Part shown: piece after piece, positions 58,162-64,000 of the stretch | Position numbering within the stretch: position 1 is the first letter of the stretch | Layout: the number at the start of each line of letters is the position of its first letter | Assembly: GCA_002803225.1 (NCBI GenBank) | Contig: NXFV01001148.1 | Span: 17,626-81,625 of the forward strand | Length of the DNA: 64,000 nt | Origin: Gamarada debralockiae | Taxonomy: Eukaryota > Ascomycota > Leotiomycetes > Helotiales > Hyphodiscaceae | Direction of reading: 5' to 3' | Made by a program: the position numbers and the translations under genes | The notes under the pieces: model-generated | Seen by the model: only the letters and a program-made list of their open reading frames with translations | Told to the model about the DNA's origin: nothing | Database searches by the model: none

Positions 58162-60642
58162 TCAGAACATTACATCCTCACTTAGCAAGCCCATTATCTG
58201 CTGACTGTCATGACACCAATCATACAGCCCATATGTTTGAGGACCGCCAGCCGTCAAAGTCTCATCTGCTGTGGCTCCTGCCTCCATCCCAGGGTGTGCA
58301 AAGTCAAACTCGGCCCCAAAATCTGTTACATTGTGGATCATGGTCGGGTCTGCAGGCCGAGAGATGTTGTCTAAATCAAAGTAGAGCCGTGTAGCCTGGC
58401 AGAGGAGCTTATACAGTCGATATGGGTGTGTAATAGCCTCAGGAGGAGTCGTTCCAGGCTGCAATGAGGCTGCGAAGCGATCTAGGCGGGCTAAGTCGGC
58501 GATATCCGAGAGCTGGACTGCGCGAGTAAAGAGGATACTGAACGGAACGAAAGGACAGTACAGAATCGCCCTGTCCCAATGCAATAGTTAGTCCGGAAGA
58601 CCAATGACTTGTCGCAATAGGAGGCGGCCTTGGATTGGCAATGCCGAAAATTGGCTTATGAAAAGGAACACCACCGAAAGAACTGATCGACGCACCAGTT
58701 GATATATTTTGTTACCATGAATGGGTCATTTTTGCAACCACGTAGATCTTTCATACATTGCTCGTGCATGTCCAAAGCATCGCGAGCGACCACAACACAA
58801 TCGTCTAAAACGCCGCTTAGGGAGCCTTGTGCGGTGGGAATTGCTCGGAGAATCAGAGCAAGTAACGAAGATTGGCACACCAGGTCGCATTGCAGATAGG
58901 TGACTCGCATCGGATCTGATTCGCCGTCGCTGGGCTGGCCGGTGGCACTCTGTTACTGCCTGTAAGCGAGATATGGGATTATGAAGGCACCGAAAGCATA
59001 CGGAAATCTCGGCATGTGTTTCGTTGATCAGTTCTCGCAAATCTCCAGCGAGGGCCTCAGCTACATGACTTCGCTTATCATCTGGTCGAGATAGGCCTGC
59101 TGGGCTGTAAAGTTGATCGTAGACCATTCCATTTATTCTTCCAAGCTTAGTAGAGCGTGGCTCATCTGGATCAAATGGTAACGTAATTTCAGCATCGCGG
59201 ATATTGGACGACCGACCGAGTCGAAGCGAAAGTCCCTTTTCAATTGCATAAACAGTCCAAAACAGACGTTCCTGAGCAGCTCGTAAGGGCTTGTCATCTT
59301 CTCTGCAGGAGCGAAGGCGATGATATCCCAGCGTCTGGCAGAGATCGGAGGCGGCCGAAATGAATTTCCAGGCCACTGTAGCTTTAGAGTTTTCTACTGC
59401 GTTGAATGTCTGCCGCGAGCATTAGCAAGTGTCCTTGGCTCTTATCCTCCTATGGAATACATACTCCAAGTGTCAATGCAGCAATGGCTTCCATGGATGC
59501 TGGTAAGAGCAGTGGGAGCCGCGAAAGAGCGTCGTGGAGGTTCTCTCGACAGAGCTGACAATACCCTTGGTAGTCTTGAAGTCCAGATACAACGACATGC
59601 TCTGAAAATATGTACGATAAGTATCCATTGGCGAGGATGAAGTCTACTTCACTGTACTCGTCAACTGCGAAGTACACCTTTCGGCAGATCTCGGTGAACT
59701 TGTGAAGAGGAAGTACCTGCGAAATCCAGACGATTCTTGTAAACCCTTCGTGATCTGATGTTCATGTTAGGGAGTTTGAGACATGTATTTGTGGTGAGCA
59801 ACGAACCCTTCGCCCACCGCAGTACCGTCACAACAGCCTCCAAGGGGGGCATGGGAGGATTGGCCTGATGTTTCGCGAGCTTAGCCCCCGGAAAAGACAA
59901 GCCTCGAGCGGCAACAGGGTCTTCCAAAGCCTGCACGAGCTTCCTCAACGACGAGAGCACTTCACTCGCTTCAGGCCCGACATGTCTTGAATCTCCGTCT
60001 TCCAAAACAGCTTTGACAAATTCAATAACGTGAGCCGAATGATCCCATAGAGGTTCACTACCAGGTGCTGAGATGGACTGGCGCTCAGTCAGGGGCTTCG
60101 TCGATTCAGCTTGATTTAGGTGCCATATAAAGCGAGATACAGGCTGTTTTTCATCTGAAGGCACGTTAAGGCCCTGTAGAAGAAGCTTGATGCCGCCGAT
60201 GTCCCTTGTAATGTCATCGATTTTCTGCTCACTGAATGAACAAGGTCATATGAGTGCTTTGTGGTGTGAAAGAAAGCATTCATGAATGAGTGACTCACTA
60301 TTGTGCTGATATCAGCACCCTCTGCTTGGGAGTTGTTTCATTCGATGCGACTGCGCTGTGGGTGCAATTGAGCCTGGCGGTGATGCAATTCGAACAAGGT
60401 GACGCTCTGTCACAGCCGATCTGCCCCATGATGACCTGTTAACCACTCCATTCCCTTCCTCTGACGGCATATGCATGCGAGATTCAGAACCTGACCTTTC
60501 GAGCACGACATTGGTCACACTGTTTCGTCAACTATTAGCTTACATCAATGATGAGGAGTACCACACTTGGGCTTACCGAGCGGCGGGCGATTGTTGGGCG
60601 GCCCTTTGCACGCTTATCAATCTTTTCTCCGCGGGATTCCAT
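58162..60642 (-). CDS. Zn2Cys6 fungal transcription factor
   Basis: Eight exons join in frame: 60642-60577, 60519-60496, 60420-60299, 60231-59807, 59745-59465, 59409-59002, 58949-58696, 58570-58162, giving 662 aa. The binuclear zinc cluster is RRSCDQCRARK + IGCDRASPCSNC + ITARLNC, spread over three exons; exon 2 is only 24 nt and encodes exactly CDQCRARK. A linker helix follows (EQKIDDITRDIGGIKLLLQG). The fungal-specific TF domain (PF04082 type) runs through FTEICRKVYFAVDEYSEVDF, AWKFISAASDLCQTLGYHRL, RLFWTVYAIEKGLSLRLGRS and DAEITLPFD. The tail YINWAILYCPFVPFSILFTR is typical. Nuclear regulator; target unknown, but the divergent SDR gene 382 bp away is a natural candidate. Confidence 0.92.
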
Positions 60643-61024
60643 TTTTCAATCATGTATACTGGAGGGATATTGCCTATTGTCCCGCTATCGAAGGCAATAC
60701 ATATTGTTGATGATGCTGGGGATGACAAATCCTGGGCTGCAAGCTAGCAAACGGATTCGCGCGGGTTTCCGGCCAAGTGCCAGGATATTACCCACTCTGA
60801 GTATCAGAGGCCTGATTGGCTGCCCGATCCGCTCGACGTCTGTATTCTTACTACAAACTCTGCATAACCCAAGCGAAGATTTTTCTGCGGGTCTTCTCAA
60901 GGAAAGGGTCGATGCTCTAGACACTATGGAATCGGATTATATGTAGCCACGTCGCCCTCTTGTTCAGCAGCCGAGAGACTCTCCCATTATCACGAATTAC
61001 TCAAGTTCTCCTTCAACTAGCATC
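60643..61024. promoter_or_regulatory. Divergent promoter of the Zn2Cys6 factor and the SDR gene
   Basis: 382 bp separate the two start codons. Inverted CGG/CCG words, the usual Zn2Cys6 sites, occur (for example ccg and cgg near 60769-60771 and 60895), but a specific operator cannot be assigned by eye. Confidence 0.45.
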
Positions 61025-62567
61025 ATGACCCAGAATATCCTCATCACCGGCGCCGCCGGCTACATGTAGGGGTGCGTCATTCTCGAAACTGTCCTAGGCT
61101 AATATGATTACAGCGGAGGCTCTGTTCTTGCGGACTTCATTTCTCACACAAGTGGCCCGATCAAGGCGGCCAATATCAGTGCCGCGGTTCGGTCTGAAGA
61201 ACAGGCCCAAAGCTTGTCCAAACTAGGCGTCAAAGTAATCCAAGTCGATCTCAGCAACGAAATGGCTGTGAAAGAAGCCATGCTTTCCAATGAGAGTGCG
61301 TTGACATATCAAAACTATCAGTCTGGGTGACTCATGTTATCTTAGTTGATGTCGTTGTTCATACAGCAAGCGCAATAGAATCGCGTATCGTATCTCACCT
61401 TATAAAAGCCCTTGGTCAGCGTCGCAGATTAAGTGGAGAGGAGACCTATTTCATACATGTAAGTCTGTCTAGTATCCTTTTTCCAATAAGTCACTGAACT
61501 TAAGTCAGTCATCGGTAGCCACCCTCTTTTCCGCAGAGGGTGGCTGGCCGTACGGGGAGGTTAGGGATACCGATCCGATATTTGAGAAGGAGAAGGAGAT
61601 AGGGGGGGCTCACCCTGTTCGAAAAGTAAGTCATGCTAGCTTGCCATATCATCGCATCGTAAGAGTGCGGTTTTTAATCCTCCAACAAGACCAGCATCCT
61701 TGTCACCGAACTAGCCAAAGCACAGGGTGTCACAAGCTTCAACATTCCGGTACCCCAGGTCTGTGAGTATCCCTGCGGCGGCACGTCATATTGTGCTTAT
61801 ACTAGTTGAATCCGTGCTGATTGTTTTATAGACGGAAGAGGCAGTGGTGAGTGGAGGAAACTGTCCGTGAGCATTCCAGCATACATCAGGACCAGCATCA
61901 AGCACAAAGTCGTCTACAAATTTGATAAAGATGGCGTAAGTTCACCGTTCCACCTTGCTGTGGAGTAAAAAGGGGACCCAAAAGATAGAGTATTGGGCAC
62001 TGGGTGACTGTTGAATAAAGATGCCCAGTCTCAATCAGGTGACATTTATTATCCAAGACAAGTAAACTAACACTTTGACAGAGCCCACCCTCAGTGCATA
62101 TATCAGACTTGGCAGCACTTTATGTTCTACTCACTGAAAAAATCCTGCAGAAAGAGCCGATTCCGAGCGGCGAGAAGGGCTACTACTTCGCAATTGCTCA
62201 TAGAACCCATTGGTGGGATGTTATGCAGCATCTCGCCGAGGCCCTGCATGCACGTGAGCTTGTGGTGGAGCCTAAAGTAGAGATCTGGCCCAGCGACGAG
62301 ATGGCAGCGGAACATCTGGGGTTTCCGCGCCTTTATGTGCGGGCTATGGGGACCTCTAGGTAGGTGCCTCTTTTCGTCAGTATGAACATAGTATCTAATG
62401 GTCGGCTTAGTGGGCAGCTTGTCCCTGTAAATGCTTATCGACTTGGATGGCAACCAAAGTGGGACGAGGAGAGATTTCTGGAGAGCCTGGATGATGAGAT
62501 TCGAGCTGTGCAGGAACTAGACACAGTTAAGACTACCCTCTTTGATGTGTTGGCTTCCAATGAATGA
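61025..62567 (+). CDS. NAD(P)-dependent epimerase/dehydratase-like SDR
   Basis: Eight exons: 61025-61065, 61114-61295, 61346-61458, 61509-61625, 61690-61762, 61832-61935, 62082-62359, 62411-62567; 354 aa. The Rossmann start is MTQNILITGAAGYIGG, with the first intron splitting GYI|GG. Then VKVIQVDLSNEMAVKEAM, DVVVHTASAIESR and SSVATLFSAEGGWPYG follow, where the Ser and the Tyr of the SDR active site are expected; no standard YxxxK is obvious, placing it among atypical/extended SDRs. The later part has LAKAQGVTSFNIPVPQVYG, VHISDLAALYVLLTEK and EKGYYFAIAHRTHWWDVM. Cytosolic oxidoreductase or sugar/metabolite epimerase; substrate unknown. Divergent from the Zn2Cys6 gene. Confidence 0.85.
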
Positions 62568-63069
62568 GTAGGCGTCTAGAGCTTGCTAGGTCAAATCTCT
62601 GCAATGTATTTATCTTTTAACTTCCTTCGCAACAACTGTCTGCCCCAAAAAGCCTACCAGGGACTAGAGTCGTCACTTTTTTTAGGAACCGCCCCACGCT
62701 TCGTCATCATAATTAGGTCCATTTGATGTCAACATATCTGCATAGTACATTAAGCGTTGATCACTTTTCTCGGATCCGCTCCAACCGCCTATGAATTTTG
62801 ACTTCTTTTACCCTGGCTATCAAGGTCACGCTAATACTACTCTCTAAACTCCAGGGGTCTTAGCCGTAAATAGAATGAATGCCAGGAGTGGTTGAAGAAC
62901 TCTGTAGTCCAGAAATGGTATTTTATATCGGTCTTGTTTTCAGGCATACTAGAAGGAAAGTATAAACGAAGCTTGAGATACGGCAGCAAACGAGCGAGGA
63001 TACGCAAGGGTGGCAGAGTGAGCTGGAGGATGAGTTGAGCTACGCTGTAACAGGATTTCCATTGATGTG
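62568..63069. other. Intergenic with a short coding-like patch
   Basis: Around 62970-63060 a frame reads EIRQQTSEDTQGWQSELED and ends at two stops just before the next ORF, so it may be a detached upstream part of that ORF. Confidence 0.4.
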
Positions 63070-63357
63070 ATGAAGCTTTTGGAAGAGCTGGATAAACCTT
63101 ACTCTAAGCTTCAGGACCGAGTGAACAGCTTCCTTGCAAACCCATCAATATCTGGTCAGTCATCTAAAGAACAGCTCGAGGAGCTTGCAGTCTTAGAAAG
63201 AGCGATGGCGAGAGAAAAGAAAATAATGAGTGGCAATAATAATTGGGCAGAAGCTGCTCGAAAAGCGCGTGAGAGGATGATTGAGCGAGAACAGCGTGCT
63301 CTAGATGAAATTGAGGAAGAGGCTCATAAGGCTAGCCCAGACTATGATGACAACTGA
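63070..63357 (+). CDS. Charged coiled-coil hypothetical protein, probably a fragment
   Basis: 95 codons from the ATG at 63070: MKLLEELDKPYSKLQDRVNS, then SKEQLEELAVLERAMAREKK, NNNWAEAARKARERMIEREQ and an acidic end (ASPDYDDN). It is almost entirely charged helix, likely a coiled coil. The preceding bases (62970-63060) encode a compatible acidic peptide in another frame, so this may be the C-terminal part of a longer, now frameshifted protein. Family not recognised. Confidence 0.4.
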   Translation: MKLLEELDKPYSKLQDRVNSFLANPSISGQSSKEQLEELAVLERAMAREKKIMSGNNNWAEAARKARERMIEREQRALDEIEEEAHKASPDYDDN

Positions 63358-63832
63358 GAATGATAGGCACCAGTCTCTGTCACCGAATTCCGACTCTGTT
63401 GCGAGTCTAGCTCATAGTAGATCGAAGAAAGACGCTGGTTGCCCCAGCAGGGAAGCTGTCGGCAAAATTGTTCACCATGAACTGCACGGAGGATATTCAA
63501 CTGCTTTCACGCATACAACAAGCTCGTTGTGGCTTCACCTAGCCATTACTGATGACGCTCCGGTATGTTTAGAAGGTCTACGGTCGTCCTGGTTCAAGAT
63601 TGAGCACCTGGTACTGCTATGCCCATGCGATTCGACTCCTTTGTTGACTGTTCAACCAAGATTGATGCGACATGAGAGGCTATTGAGGGCGCTCGGTTGC
63701 AGAATTATTGTCTATCCTACCATTGTTGGGCCCGACATCGGTATGGGCGAGTCCTTGTCTGCTTCAATGACTTGAATGAGAGGCGATTTGAGTAGTAGTA
63801 GTAGAATATAAATCATGATCAGGAGATATATT

Positions 63833-64000
63833 AGAAGGATAGGCTAAGAAGATAGGTTAAGAAGGCAGGTTGAGAGAGTAGGACAAGAGGGCAGGATAAC
63901 AGGGTGGTTTAAAAGGACAGGTCGGGAGGGCTGATTAGGATTGGAATAGCAGATTGGAATAGCAGATTGGAATAGCAGATTGGAATAGCAGATTGGAATA
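63833..64000. repeat. 13-bp minisatellite running off the window
   Basis: After one 14-bp unit, 13-bp periodicity holds from 63847 to the end. The first units differ from each other (agaagataggtta, agaaggcaggttg, agagagtaggaca), while the last four to five are identical (gattggaatagca). The array is cut by the window edge, so its full length is unknown. The stretch 63358-63832 holds no supported gene. Confidence 0.85.

Overview
The window is nuclear DNA of a filamentous ascomycete (Pezizomycotina). Genes are split by short introns (mostly 46-160 bp) with GT..AG ends and CTAAC/CTAAT-type branch sites. The proteins belong to mould families: Zn2Cys6 regulator, Spherulin-4, fungal MscL with a zinc-ribbon tail, DUF1688/Urc4. 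The first 9.5 kb carries the C-to-T decay expected of repeat-induced point mutation (RIP). The class cannot be fixed from sequence alone; the style fits Leotiomycetes or a relative.

Layout. 1-10.2 kb is a repeat-rich, mostly dead region. It holds a DUF1254/DUF1214 gene broken by six stops, several minisatellites and palindromes, a decayed DUF3435 tyrosine-recombinase gene (the family that contains Starship 'captains'), two further decayed ORFs and a 2EXR-like fragment. 10.7-17.5 kb is ordinary genic DNA: an MscL-type mechanosensitive channel, a Yar1-like ankyrin protein, a small Cys-containing hypothetical protein, two decayed ORFs and a 2-oxoglutarate/Fe(II) oxygenase. 17.5-21.7 kb is gene-poor and holds a broken secreted Cys-rich protein.

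21.7-42.3 kb is the centrepiece: a complete, collinear galactosaminogalactan (GAG) exopolysaccharide cluster, uge3-sph3-ega3-agd3-gt4c. I resolved every exon junction and all five frames are open. Uge3 supplies UDP-Gal and UDP-GalNAc, the giant membrane protein Gt4c polymerises and probably exports the chain, secreted Agd3 partly deacetylates GalNAc residues, and the membrane-anchored hydrolases Sph3 (GH135) and Ega3 (GH114) cut the polymer. Active-site residues can be seen in all of them.

42.9-64 kb: an FAD monooxygenase broken by three indels, an auxilin/Swa2 homologue (UBA, TPR, J domain), the uracil-catabolism gene URC4, a 4.8-kb gene-poor stretch with an ankyrin relic, then a divergent pair made of a Zn2Cys6 transcription factor (its zinc cluster split by a 24-nt microexon) and an NAD(P)-dependent epimerase/SDR. 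The window ends in a 13-bp minisatellite that becomes progressively more perfect toward the edge.
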